Position numbers and translations under genes: made by a program. Below, piece after piece: positions 1-10,907 of a stretch of DNA of 64,000 bases. This DNA is from Chamaelirium japonicum (taxonomy: Eukaryota > Streptophyta > Magnoliopsida > Liliales > Melanthiaceae), in the NCBI GenBank assembly GCA_947650365.1, contig CANTAL010000027.1, positions 1,054,001 to 1,118,000 on the forward strand, in the 5' to 3' direction. The first letter of the stretch is position 1; every line of letters starts with the position of its first letter. The notes beneath the pieces are model-generated. The model saw only the letters and a program-made list of their open reading frames with translations. It had not been told where the DNA came from and searched no databases.

Positions 1-2814
1 ATCTTGCGAATAAATTAGAATGGATCGTACGAATGAATTAGAATGGATCGTATGAATGAATTAGAATGGATCGTGCGAATGAATTAGAATGGATCGTACG
101 AATGAATTAGAATGGATACATTTGTGCGAATAAATAAAAATGGATCGTACGAATGAGTAAGAATAGATCGTTCGAATGAAATAGAATGGATCGTACGAAT
201 AAATTAGAATGGATCGTGCTAATGAATTAGAATGGATCGTACGAATGAATTAGAATAGATTGTGCGAATGAATTAGAATGGATAGTACGAATGAATTAGA
301 ATGGATCGTATGAATAAATTAGAATGGATCGTAAAAATGATCTAGAATGGATCGTACGAATGAATTAGAATGGATATATTCGTGCGAATGAATTAGAATG
401 GATCGTACGAATGAGTAAGAAAGGATCATACGAATGAAATAGAATGGATCGTACGAATGAATTAGAATGGATCGTGCTAATGAATTAGAATGGATCGTAC
501 GAATGAATTAGAATAGATTGTGCGAATGTATTAGAATCGATCGTACGAATGAATTAGAATGGATACATTCGTGCGAATTAATTAGAATGGATGTATGAAT
601 GAATTAGAATGGATCGTATGAATGAAATAGAATAGATCGTACGAATGAATTAGAATGGATACATTCGTGCGAAAGAATTAGAAAGGATTGCATGAATGAA
701 TTAGAATGGATCGTATGAATGAATTAGAATGGATCGTGCGAATGAATTAGAATGGATCGTACGAATGAATTAGAATGGATCGTATGAATGAATTAGAATG
801 GATCGTGCGAATGAATAAGAATGGATCGTACGAATGAATTAGAATGGATCGTTTGAATGAATTAGAATGGATCGTGCGAATGAATTAGAATGGAACGTAC
901 GAATGAATTAGAATGGTTACATTCGTGCGAATGAATTAGAATGGATCGTACGAATGAGTAAGAATGGATCGTATGAATGAAATAGAATGGATCGTATGAA
1001 TGAATTAGAATGGATCGTGCTAATGAATTAGAATGGACCGTACGAATTAATTAGAATAGATTGTGCGAATGAATTAGAATGGATCGTACGAATGAATTAG
1101 AATGGATACATTCGTGCGAATGAATTAGAATAGATCGTATGAATGAATTAGACTGGATCATATGAATGAATTAGAATGGATTGTACGTATGAATTAGAAT
1201 GGATAAATTCATGGGAATGAATTAGAATGGATCGTACGAAGAAATTAGAATGGATCGTATGAAGGAATTAGAATGCATCGTACGAAGGAATTAGAATGGA
1301 TCGTACGAATGAATTAGAATGAATACATTCATGCGAATGAATTAGAATGGATCGTATGAATGAATTAGAATGAATCGTATGAATGAATTCGAATGGATCG
1401 TACGAATGAATTAGAATGGATACATTCGTGCGAATGAATTAGAATAGATCATACGAAGGAATTAGGGTGGATCATACGAATGAATTAGAATGGATACATT
1501 CGTGCAAAAGAATTAGAATAGATTATATGAATGAATTAGAATGGATCGTATGAATGAATTAAAATGGATCGTGCGAATGAATTAGAATGGATCGTACGAA
1601 TGAATTAGAATGGATCGTACGAATGAATTAGAATGGATCGTGCCAATGAATTAGAATGGATCGTACGAATGAATTAGAATGGATACATTCGTGCGAATGA
1701 ATTAGAATGGATCGTACGAATGAGTAAGAATGGATCGTACGAATGAATTAGAATGGATCGTATGAATGAATTAGAATGGATCGTACGAATGAATTAGAAT
1801 GTATCGTATGAATGAATTAGAATGGATCATGCAAATGAATTAGAATGGATCGTATGAATGAATTAATATGGATACATTCGTGCGAAAGAATTAGAATGGA
1901 TTGTATGAATTAATTACAAAAGATCTTGCAAATGAATTAGAATGGATCGTGCGAATGAATTAGAATGGATCGTACGAATGAATTAGAATAGATTGTGCGA
2001 ATGAATTAGAATGGATCGTACGAATGAATTAGAATGGATACATTCGTGCGAATGAATTAGAATGGATCGTACGAATGAATTAGAATGGATCGTACGAATG
2101 AATTAGAATGGATCGTACGAATGAATTAGAATGGATTGTGTGAAAGAATTAGAATGGATTGTATGAAAGAATTAGAATGGATCGTACGAATGAATTAGAA
2201 TGGATTGTGTGAAAGAATTTGAATGGATCGTACAAATGAATTAGAATAGATTGGGTGAATGAATTAGAATGGATCGTACGAATGAATTAGAATGGATACA
2301 TTCGTGCGAATGAATTAGAATGGATCATATGAATGAATTAGAGTGGATCGTATGAATGAATTCGAATGGATCGTACGAATGAATTAGAATGGATACATTC
2401 GTGCGAATGAATTATAATGGATCATACGAAGGAATTAGGGTGGATCGTACGAATGAATTAGAATGGATACATTCGTGCGAAAGAATTAGAATGGATTGTA
2501 TGAATGAATTAGAATGATCGTATGAATGAAATAGAATGGATCGTGCGAATGAATTAGAATAGATCGTACGAATGAATTAGAATGAATCGTATGAATGAAT
2601 TAGAATGGATCGTGCAAATGAATTAGAATGGATCGTATGAATGAATTAGAATGGATACATTCGTGTGAATGAATTAGAATAGATCGTACGAATGAGTAAG
2701 AATGGATCGTACGAATGAAATAGAATGGATCGTACGAATGAATTAGAATGGATTGTGCTAATGAATTTGAATGAATTAGAATAGATTATGGGAATGAATT
2801 AGAATAAGAATGGA
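1..2814 (+). repeat. 23-bp satellite array, plus orientation
   Basis: Uninterrupted tandem array. The monomer is GAATGAATTA followed by GAATGGATCGTAC (23 bp), mixed with a 28-bp variant in which TACATTCGTGC replaces TCGTGC. Monomers differ mainly in the TCGTACGA core (TCGTATGA, TCATACGA, TTGTGCGA) and in marked types reading GAGTAAG, GAAATAG or GTGCTAATG that recur in fixed order. The array runs off the left edge of the window. Orientation is called plus where GAATGGATCG reads on the top strand. No gene is seen. Confidence 0.97.
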
Positions 2815-5236
2815 TCCATTCTAATTCCTTCGCACGAATGTATCCATTCTAATTCGTTCGTACGATTCATTCAAATTCATTCGCACAATCTACTCTAATT
2901 CATTCGTACGATCCATTCTAATTCATTCGTATGATCCACCCTAATTCTTTCGTATGATCCATTCTAATTCATTTGTACGATCCATTCTAATTCATTCATA
3001 CGGTCCATTCTAATTCATTCGTACGATCCATTCTAATTCATTCGCACAATCTATTCAAATTCATTCGTACGATCTATTCTAATTCATTAGCACGATCCAT
3101 TCTAATTCATTCGTACGATCCATTCTTACTCATTTGTACGATCCATTCTAATTCTAATTCATTCGTACGATCCATTCTAATTCATTAGCACGATCCATTC
3201 TAATTCATTTGCACAATCAATTCTAATTCATTCGTACGATCCATTCTATTTCATTCGCATGATCCATTCTAATTCATTCGCACGATCTATTCTAATTCAT
3301 TCATATAATCCATTCGAATTCTTTCGCACGAATGTATCCATTCTAATTCTTTCGTACGATCCACCCTATTTCCTTCGTATAATCCATTCTAATTCATTCG
3401 CACGAATGTATCCATTCTAATTCATTCGTACGATCCATTCAAATTCATTTGTACGATCCATTCTAATTCATTCATACGATCCATTCTAATTCATTCGCAC
3501 GAATGTATCCATTCTAATTCATTCGTACGATCCATTTTAATTCACTCGCACAATCTATTCTAATTCATTCGTACGATCCATTCTAATTCTTTTGCACGAA
3601 TGTATCCATTCTAATTCATTCGTACGATCCATTCTAATTCCTTCGTACGATCCATTCTAATTCCTTCGTACGATCCTTTCTAATTCCTTCGTACGATCCA
3701 TTCTATTTCATTCGTATGATCCATTCTAATTCCTTCTTATGATCCATTCTAATTCATTCCCATGAATGCATCCATTCTAATTCATACGTACGATCTATTC
3801 TAATTCATTCATACGATCCAATCTAATTCATTCATACGATCCATTCTAATTCATTCGTACAATCCATTCTAATTCATTCGCACAATCTAGTCTAATTCAT
3901 TCATACGATCCATTCTAATTCATTAGCACGATCTATTCTAATTCATTCGTATGATTCATTCTATTTCATTCGTACGATCCATTCTTACTCATTCGTACGA
4001 TCCATTCTAATTCATTCGCACGAATATATCCATTCTAATTCATTCGTACGATCCATTCTAATTTATTCGCACGATCCATTCCAATTCATTTATTCGAACC
4101 ATTCTAATTCATTCGTACGATCCATTCTAATTCATTCACACGATCCATTCTAATTCATTCATACGATCCATTCTAATTCTTTCACACGATCCATTCTAAT
4201 TCTTTCACACGAATGTATCCATTCTAATTCATTCGTACGATCCACTCTAATTCCTTCGTATTATCCATTCTAATTCATTCGTACGATCCATTCTAATTCA
4301 TTCGCACGATCCATTCTAATTCATTCATACGATCCATTATAATTCATTCGTACAATCCATTCTAATTCGTTCACACAATCTATTTTAATTCATTCATACG
4401 ATCCATTCTAATTCATTAGACTATCCATTCTAATTCATTCGTACGATCCATTCTATTTCATTCGTATGATCCATTCTTACTCATTCGTACGATCCATTCT
4501 AATTCATTAGCATCATCCATTCTAATTCATTCGTACGATCCATTCTATTTCATTCGTACGATCCATTCGTACCCATTCGTACGATCGATTCTAATTCATT
4601 CGCACGAATGTATCTATTCTAATTCATTCGTACGATCCATTCTAATCCATTCGCACGATCCATTCTAATTCATTCATATGATCCATTCTAATTCATTCGC
4701 ACGATCCATTCTAATTCATTCATACAATCCATTCTAATCCATTCATACAATCCATTCTAATTCTTTCGCACGAATGTATCCATTCTAATTCATTCGTACG
4801 ATCCACCCTAATTCCTTCGTATGATCTATTCTAATTCATTCGCACGAATGTATCCATCCTAATTCATTCGTACGATCCATTCGAATTCATTCATATGATC
4901 TATTCTAATTCATTCGTACGATCTATTCTAATTCATTCATAAGATCCATTCTAATTCATTCGCACGAATGTATCCTTTCTAATTCATTCGTACGATCCAT
5001 TCTAATTCATTCGCACAATCTATTCTAATTCATACGTACGATCCATTCTAATTCATTCATACGATCCAATCTAATTCATTCATACGATCCATTCTAATTC
5101 ATTCGCAAGAATGTATCCATTCAAATTCATTCGCACGATCCATTCTAATTCATTCGTACGATCCATTCTAATTCATTCGCACGATCCATTCTAATTCATT
5201 CATATGATCCATTTTAATTCATTCGTACGATCCATT
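2815..5236 (-). repeat. 23-bp satellite array, inverted block
   Basis: Same satellite read on the bottom strand. The left junction is a palindrome, GAATGGATCCATTC, centred at 2814/2815. Marked monomers appear in reverse complement (CTTACTC, CTATTTC, ATTAGCAC). Much of this block is duplicated, with indels, at about 19.59-21.9 kb. No gene is seen. Confidence 0.96.
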
Positions 5237-5732
5237 CGTATGAATGAATTAGAAAGGATCGTACGTATGAATTAGACTGGATACAATCATGGGAATGAAT
5301 TAGAATGGATCGTACGAATGAATTTGAATGGATCCATACGTACGATCTATTCTAATTCATTCATAGCATCCATTCTAATTCATTCGCACGAATATATCCA
5401 TGGGAATGAATCCATTCTAATTCATTCGCACGATCCGTTCTAATTTATTCGTACGATCCATTCTAATACAATTGCACTATCAATTCTAATTCATTTGCAC
5501 GATCCATTCTAATTCATTCATATGATCCATTCTAATTTATTCGCACGAATGTATCCATTCTAATTCATTCGTACGATCCATTCTAATTCATTCGCACAAT
5601 CTATTCTAATTCATTCGTACGATCCATTCTAATTCATTAGCACGATCCATTCTAATTCATTCATACAATCCATTCTAATTTATTCGTATGATCCATTCTA
5701 TTTCATTCATACAATCCATTCTAATACATTCT
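5237..5732. repeat. Satellite mosaic with short strand flips
   Basis: A plus-strand island of about 95 bp (5237-5330) is followed by minus-strand monomers to about 5732. Near 5398 there is an odd junction, ATCCATGGGAATGAATCC, which recurs near 62165. No gene is seen. Confidence 0.9.
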
Positions 5733-6241
5733 AGATTGTGCGAATGAATTAGAATGGATACATTCGTGCGAAAGAATTAGAATGGATTGTATGAATTAAT
5801 TACAAAGGATCTTGCAAATGAATTAGAATGGATCGTGCGAATGAATTAGAATGGATCGTACGAATGAATTAGAATAGATTGTGCGAATGAATTAGAATGG
5901 ATCGTACGAATGAATTAGAATGGATACATTCGTGCGAATGAATTAGAATGGATCATATGAATGAATTAGAATGGATCATATGAATGAATTCGAATGGATC
6001 GTACGAATGAATTAGAATGGATACATTCATGCGAATGAATTATAATGGATCAAACGAAGGAATTAGGGTGGATCGTACGAATGAATTAGAATGGATACAT
6101 TCGTGCGAAAGAATTAGAATGGATTGTATGAATGAATTAGAATGGATCGTATGAATGAAATAGAATGGATCGTGCGAATGAATTAGAATGGATCGTACGA
6201 ATGAATTAGAATAGATCGTATGAATAAATTAGAATGGATCG
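5733..6241 (+). repeat. 23-bp satellite, plus block cut by the retrotransposon
   Basis: Plus-orientation monomers leading into the 5' LTR. Positions 5940-6200 align with 2311-2570 at an offset of about 3628 bp, sharing private variants such as GAATTATAATGG and AATTAGGGTGG. The block resumes at 19381 on the far side of the element. Confidence 0.95.
6237..6241. other. Target-site duplication, left copy (GATCG)
   Basis: The five bases GATCG immediately before the LTR start TGTTGGGG are repeated at 19381-19385 after the LTR end CGAACA. A 5-bp duplication is usual for Ty3/gypsy integrase. Removing the element and one copy restores a normal satellite monomer. Confidence 0.95.
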
Positions 6242-6370
6242 TGTTGGGGTTAGCCAGAAACCACATATCTTGGATAGCCTTGCAAAGCACATCGGAGATA
6301 GAGTTCTCGAGGAAGCCCGTCCAGGAGCTGGAACCCTCGGAAGCCGAGCGTGCCCCATTTAAGCTCGCAG

Positions 6371-6653
6371 GGAGCTCACCCTCCCAGCCCATCAGGAGCT
6401 CGCCCCCACAGGGAGCTGGATGGACACCTTGTATCTGAGTGCAGCTCGCCCCTCCCAGCCCATCAGGAGCTCGGCCCCACAGGGAGCTGGATGGACACCT
6501 TGTATCTGAGTGCAGCTCGCGCCTCCCAGCCCATCAGGAGCTCGCTCCCGCAGGGAGCTGGATCGACACCTTGTATCTGAGTGCAGCTCGCCCCTCCCAG
6601 CCCATCAGGAGCTCGCCCCTGCAGGGAGCTGGATGGACACCTTGTATCTGAGT
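6371..6653 (+). repeat. 71-bp minisatellite in the 5' LTR, four copies
   Basis: Units at 6371-6440 (70 bp), 6441-6511, 6512-6582 and 6583-6653, each ending CACCTTGTATCTGAGT. The 3' LTR has three. The copies differ by a few substitutions each. Lying in U3, they may carry promoter or enhancer elements; that is inference. Confidence 0.93.
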
Positions 6654-6759
6654 GCAGCTCGCCCCTCTTAGACCCCGCAGGAGTTCGCTCCCCCGTACTC
6701 ATCGAATCATCTTGACAGTGGAGCGAGATCCACATTGGGCTGAAGGGACCGAAGGCCAA

Positions 6760-7004
6760 GAGCTCGCTCAGGAGCTCGCCCAAGTTCACTCAGGAGCTCG
6801 CCTAGCTCGCGCACGAGCTCGCCCATGCTCGCACAGGAGCTCGCCCATGCTCGCACAGGAGCTCGCCCAGGCCAAGTTCACTCAGGAGCTCGCCTAGCTC
6901 GCTCAGGAACTCGCCTAGCTCGCACACGAGCTCGCCCATGCTCGCACAGGAGCTCGCCCATGTTCGCTCAGGAGCTCGTCTAGCTCGCTCAGGAGCTCAC
7001 CCAG
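6760..7004 (+). repeat. Short AGCTCGCC-type repeats in the 5' LTR
   Basis: Irregular tandem repeats of about 20-22 bp built on CAGGAGCTCGCC followed by CATGCTCGCA, TAGCTCGCT or AAGTTCACT. The matching stretch in the 3' LTR (18649-18865) is about 27 bp shorter. Confidence 0.85.
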
Positions 7005-7284
7005 ACCCCTGTTTATCGAAGAGGTTGCTCCCGCAAGGTCCGACTCTTGATAAATACGGACAAGGGGGCGGAGCAGTGTAGGGCGAGCTTGCCTTTGCTT
7101 ACTCCCTCAGACCGCCCAAACTCGAGCATTCCAGAATGGCCACCTGGCCACGACAAGAAAGATTCCCTCCCCCACTCAAACCGTCTGGCAGGCTTGACGA
7201 CAGAATGTCAGGGCGCGAGTACCAAGGACTGTCAGACCCACGCGAGCCAGATCGTGGGGGTCTAGAAAGCCCTGGAAGAATCTC

Positions 7285-7323
7285 CACGTGTCGGGGTACG
7301 ATAGGCCGCCGATTGCTATAAAT
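7285..7323 (+). promoter_or_regulatory. 5' LTR core promoter: G-box and TATA box
   Basis: TATAAAT lies at 7317-7323 in the context TTGCTATAAATGC, with CACGTG (G-box core) at 7285-7290, 27 bp upstream. The arrangement is unchanged in the 3' LTR at 19146-19184. Transcription would be expected to begin about 30 bp downstream, near 7350, which would mark the start of R. The start site is inferred. Confidence 0.75.
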
Positions 7324-7521
7324 GCTCACCCCCAGGCTCCATAGTACAGGTTGGAATTCCTTTTCCTACCACCTTGGTATACCGCAGCTCGCCGTTGTGC
7401 CCCCGTGACTGACTTGAGCGTCGGAGGGTCTGCGCTCCTAAGGGAGCCAGCCGTTCTCACGTTCTCTTTTCTTTGTCTTGCAGGCAGCCCGCATGGACCA
7501 GCAAAAAATCCCCCGAACATT

Positions 7522-7538
7522 TGGCACCATCTGTGGGA
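7522..7538 (+). other. Primer-binding site
   Basis: TGGCACCATCTGTGGGA starts two bases after the LTR end. The opening TGG matches the tRNA CCA end, and the sequence resembles the TGGCGCCGTCTGTGGGA-type site common in Tat-lineage elements (two differences). I do not assign the tRNA with certainty. The leader 7539-7609 before gag shows nothing else I recognise. Confidence 0.8.
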
Positions 7539-8251
7539 TCTTCGACTGGTTCCTGCGAGAACGCCCACGGCCACGCGGTTGAGCACCGTTCGCTTTTGTA
7601 ACCCCAAAGATGGCTCCGGTGACAAGGGGACGCAGGCGACCGAGGACTCGTGCCAGATCTACACGCAGCGAGCCTCCGGTCGAGACCCCTCAGCCCCCGG
7701 TCCCGCTCAGTGACCAACTCTTGTTGGAGATGTTGGTCACCCAGCGGGCGATGATGGAGGAGCTGACACGATTGCGTCAGGCTCCGGCGGCCAGCCGACG
7801 ATCTGGGCCGGCGAAGACGGCGTCTTCGGTGCGACCACCGACGTCAACATCGCGCCCTCCCACGATCGCTCCGACGCGGCAGGTTTCCCATCCGGAACCC
7901 CCAGTCGGGAGAGCGGCTACGCGAGGGGTGCCGGAAACCCCGCTCACAAGGTTGCAGAAGCTAGTCACCCAGCGATCTAGCAACCAGGCGACCTCGCGCG
8001 TGACCATCCCTTGCCGCCGTAGCCGGAGCGTTGATTCTGACGGATCGGAGGAAAGGTCTCTAGAGCAGGATCGCGACCCACGCCATCGACGACGAGGGAA
8101 AGAGCCCGTGGTGGAAATACCTTCCGAAGCTCGCGAGGCAACGGCCTCCCACAGACCAACTGACGCGTTGAAGGAATCCGCGGGTGGGCGGCAAGGAGGT
8201 CGCCGAGCGGTTGCCCCCGAGGGTCGCCGCGGGGTGGGACTGACCTCGCCA

Positions 8252-8254
8252 TAA
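8252..8254 (+). other. Nonsense codon in gag
   Basis: TAA in the frame that starts at 7610. The frame continues sensibly for another 170 bp. The next six bases are GGGAGC, not a known readthrough context, so this looks like decay. Confidence 0.75.
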
Positions 8255-8423
8255 GGGAGCGTGCGAGACCGCCTAGGACCTGCGCAGCCGCCTCTGGGAG
8301 TTCTCCCCGGGCACTGGCAGCGATCTAGTGCGCCAGTAGATTTACTTGAAGACCTCGCCGCCCACGGAGGTAGCTCGCCTTTCACCAGCGAGGTCCACCA
8401 AGGAGGTTTTCCGCACCACTGGA

Positions 8424-8431
8424 CCCCCCCC
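8424..8431 (+). other. C8 homopolymer, probable frameshift in gag
   Basis: Upstream, the recognisable gag sense lies in the frame of 7610; downstream (KFVLFDGSQDP onward) it lies one base further on. A single-base length change in this run accounts for the switch. Confidence 0.7.
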
Positions 8432-10112
8432 GAAGTTTGTATTGTTCGACGGGTCGCAGGATCCCGTTGACCATCTCTTGGCTTACAGAAAGCTCCTGTT
8501 TTTCCGGGACCAAGACCATGTCTTGTGCCGAGCATTCCCGAGCAGCTTGACCGGCTCGGCATTGAACTGGTTCCACAAGTTGCCGCCCGGCATGATCCCC
8601 GACTTTCCAACTCTCTCTAGGCTATACCTGGAGCAGTATCGCTGCAATAGGCAGCTCCCGAAGAGAATCGAGTCTCTGTTTACCTTAACCATGGGAGCCC
8701 GCGAGACACTCCGGTGCTTCGCAATGCGATTCCGAAGCGCCTACCTCGCTCTGGAAGACGCAGCGGGCCAAGATCGTACCGTGGTGAGTGCTTTCAGAAG
8801 CGCCCTCCCCGAGGGTTGCAAGCTTCATGACGCTCTAGTGATCAAGGACCCTCACACGATGGTTGAACTATTTGCCCTAGTCCAGCAACACATCAAGCTC
8901 GAAGACGCTGTGCTAGACTGGAAGGGAAAGGCAGTCGAGCAGCGACCTCCTCCGGCCCCGCGGCCGCTTGTCGTTAAGGCCGTGGAGAGAAGGGAGGTGC
9001 CCCTGGCGGTGCCTTTGCCCGGAGCGCCCGCTGTTCTTGCTGAACAGCCCGCTGAAGCCCCCGTGGCTGTCGCTGGAAGGCAGGCGAACTGGCGCCTGCC
9101 TCCAGGACCCGGGGAGCGGGACTTCACCGTGCTAACCCACTCGCCAGGACAAATCTTCCATCAGATTCGGAATGAACCTTTCTTCCAGTACCCGCCACCC
9201 CTGCAGGTCGGAGAGCCTGGCTCTACCGATAACTCGCGGTGGTGCGCTTTTCATCGAAGCCCTGGGCATCACACTAACAGATGCCGGGCTCTCAAGAACC
9301 ACCTCGAGGATTTGGTCACCCAGGGCCACTTGAATCAGTTTATTTCGCCTCCAAGGAGGTTCGAGGTGGTACCGGCACGGGCTCCTCGGGAGGGAGATCG
9401 CCCGGGGCCCGCTGAGCCCGCCCTGCCTCCGCCTTCCCCGGGAGGACCGGCGATCTGCCATACCATTAGCGGGCGGCTGAGCGGCCTGAGATCCAGTAAT
9501 GAAGCCCGCCGACGAGTCAGGGAGATGGAGCGGGCACAGAAGGTATTTTCCGTCTCGCTAACTCCTACTTTACTTCAAGCACCAAGGGTGGAAGCCAGCG
9601 ATTTTCTCTGGTTTTCGGAAGATGACATGACTGGGGTCGTTACGCCCCACAATGACCCCCTCGTCATACGCCTGATGATGGCTAACATCGAGGTGAGGCG
9701 AGCTCTGGTTGATTCGGGGAGCGCCATGGACATCCTTTTTCTGTCGCCCTACCTGCGAATGGGGTTGAGACTCGCCGACCTGTCTCCCTCGACGAGCTCC
9801 CTCAGTGGATTCACCGGCGAGGTCGCCAAAGTGGCAGGGGAAATAACCCTCACTGTGACCGCTGGCCCGGAGGCTCGCCAAGTCCGCTTCGCGGTAGTGG
9901 ATGGAAGTTCCGCATTTAATGCCATCCTTGGGCGGCCTTGGCTAAGGCAAATGAATGCGGTAGCTTCACCCAACCATCAGGCCCTCAAATTCCCGACCGC
10001 GAGCGGGGTCGTAGTAATTCGGGGTGATCAGGTAGCCGCTACCCGATGCGAGCAGGATGTCCTTCACCTCATGGACATGGAGGTCACCGAGGCCAAGAGG
10101 CCCGCGCCCTCC

Positions 10113-10121
10113 TAGCAATTA
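10113..10121 (+). promoter_or_regulatory. Possible stop-codon readthrough signal TAG-CAA-TTA
   Basis: The gag-PR frame ends in TAG followed directly by CAATTA, and the pol frame continues without a shift. UAG-CAR-YYA is the established leaky-termination context first characterised in tobacco mosaic virus. The element's other stops (8252, 10401, 10905) lack it. This stop may therefore be functional, setting the gag-PR to pol ratio, while the others are decay. This is inference from one copy. Confidence 0.55.
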
Positions 10122-10400
10122 CCGCCCGCTATGAGCGAGCTATTGGGGAGCCCGCTGGAGGCCTCCTCGCTTAAGTCCCCTACTCTACCCCCGGGTGGGA
10201 GCGGTGTGGACCTTAAGTTGGAGGAGGGAGGTCGCCCGACAACCCCCAAGAGAGGAAGTTTTCCAATTGCCGAACCACTTCAAGAGGTCGACCTTGGCGG
10301 CAAGGAAGGGCCAAGAGTTGTTAGCCTCGGGACCTCGCTAACCAAGGGCGAGGTCCTGGCCATAACCAACTTACTCAAGGAATACCGTGACGTATTCGCC

Positions 10401-10403
10401 TAG
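10401..10403 (+). other. Amber codon upstream of RT
   Basis: TAG inside the conserved stretch between EYRDVFA and SFADMPGIDPE, where relatives usually have a tryptophan codon. One G-to-A transition would explain it. The following bases are AGCTTC, with no readthrough motif. Confidence 0.8.
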
Positions 10404-10904
10404 AGCTTCGCGGACATGCCAGGGATTGACCCGGAGGTCGCCTGTCATTGTCTGCACACCATGAAGGAGTTCCCGCCGGTCAAGCAGAAAGCTCGGCACA
10501 TACCTGCTGCGAAGTCTGTTGCAGTGGCGGCGGAGATAGACAAGCTGGAGCGAGCCGGCTTCATCCGCGAGGCGTACTTCCCCAAGTGGATCTCCAATAT
10601 CGTGGCGGTGCCTAAGAAGAGCGGAGCGGTCAGGGTGTGCATTGACTTCTCTGACCTCAACAAGGCATGCCCGAAGGACGGATTTCCTCTTCCGAGAATA
10701 GGCGCACTGGTCGACGCAGCTGTCGGGTTCCAGGCCCTGTCCTTCATGGATGGATACTCTGGGTATAACCAGATACCTCTCCACGCCGACGATCAGGAGA
10801 AGACCGCCTTCTACTCTGGAGCGGGCTACCAGAAGCTGTACTGCTATCGAGTGATGCCGTTCGGACTTAAGAACGCTGGAGCGACCTACCAAAGGTTAGT
10901 CACT

Positions 10905-10907
10905 TAG
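10905..10907 (+). other. Amber codon inside RT
   Basis: TAG between TYQRLVT and MFKDQIG, in the helix after the RT motif MPFGLKNAG. It is followed by ATGTTC. It splits the polymerase domain, so this copy is unlikely to make active RT. Confidence 0.85.

Larger units (their letters stand above)
6242..7519 (+). repeat. 5' LTR (1278 bp)
   Basis: Direct repeat of 18201-19380, beginning TGTTGGGG and ending CCGAACA. It is 98 bp longer than the 3' LTR because of one extra 71-bp repeat unit and about 27 bp more of the short AGCTCGCC-type repeat. U3 is rich in the word AGCTCGCC. A TATA box lies at 7317 and the PBS follows the LTR by 2 bases. Confidence 0.96.
7610..10115 (+). pseudogene. gag: gag with C-terminal aspartic protease (gag-PR), broken
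   Basis: Structural polyprotein and protease of the element. The ATG at 7610 has a good context (A at -3, G at +4). The basic, Pro/Arg-rich N-terminus is followed by a TAA at 8252-8254; the same frame then stays open and coherent (residues SSPFTSEVH) to a run of eight C at 8424-8431. There the coding sense moves to the next frame, so one extra C is the simplest explanation. Beyond it come a retrotransposon capsid domain (FDGSQDP...DHLLAYRKL, WFHKLPPG, SLYLEQ-type region; about 8430-8930), a CX2HX4HX4C knuckle at 9243-9284, and a protease with VDSGSAMDIL (catalytic Asp codon at 9711) and AILGRPWL. It ends at TAG 10113-10115, with pol continuing in frame. The broken N-terminal region is a plain reading of frames; the cause of each break is inferred. 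Confidence 0.88.

Noticed and set aside
1-6241. Telomeric or interstitial telomere-like repeat
   Set aside because: The 23-bp unit contains no TTTAGGG or related telomere motif.
6220-7717. Open frames within and just after the LTRs on both strands
   Set aside because: They consist of the 71-bp and AGCTCGCC repeats or overlap the gag start in other frames. No protein family is recognisable.
8346-8431. A gag start at 8346
   Set aside because: The codon is TTG, not ATG, and the first 28 or so residues read there are out of frame with the coherent gag sense, which lies in the frame of the ATG at 7610 up to the C8 run.
9243-9284. Loss of a zinc ligand in the gag knuckle (His in place of the second Cys)
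   Set aside because: CX2HX4HX4C is, to my knowledge, the usual form in Tat and Athila gag proteins, so it is a lineage feature rather than damage.
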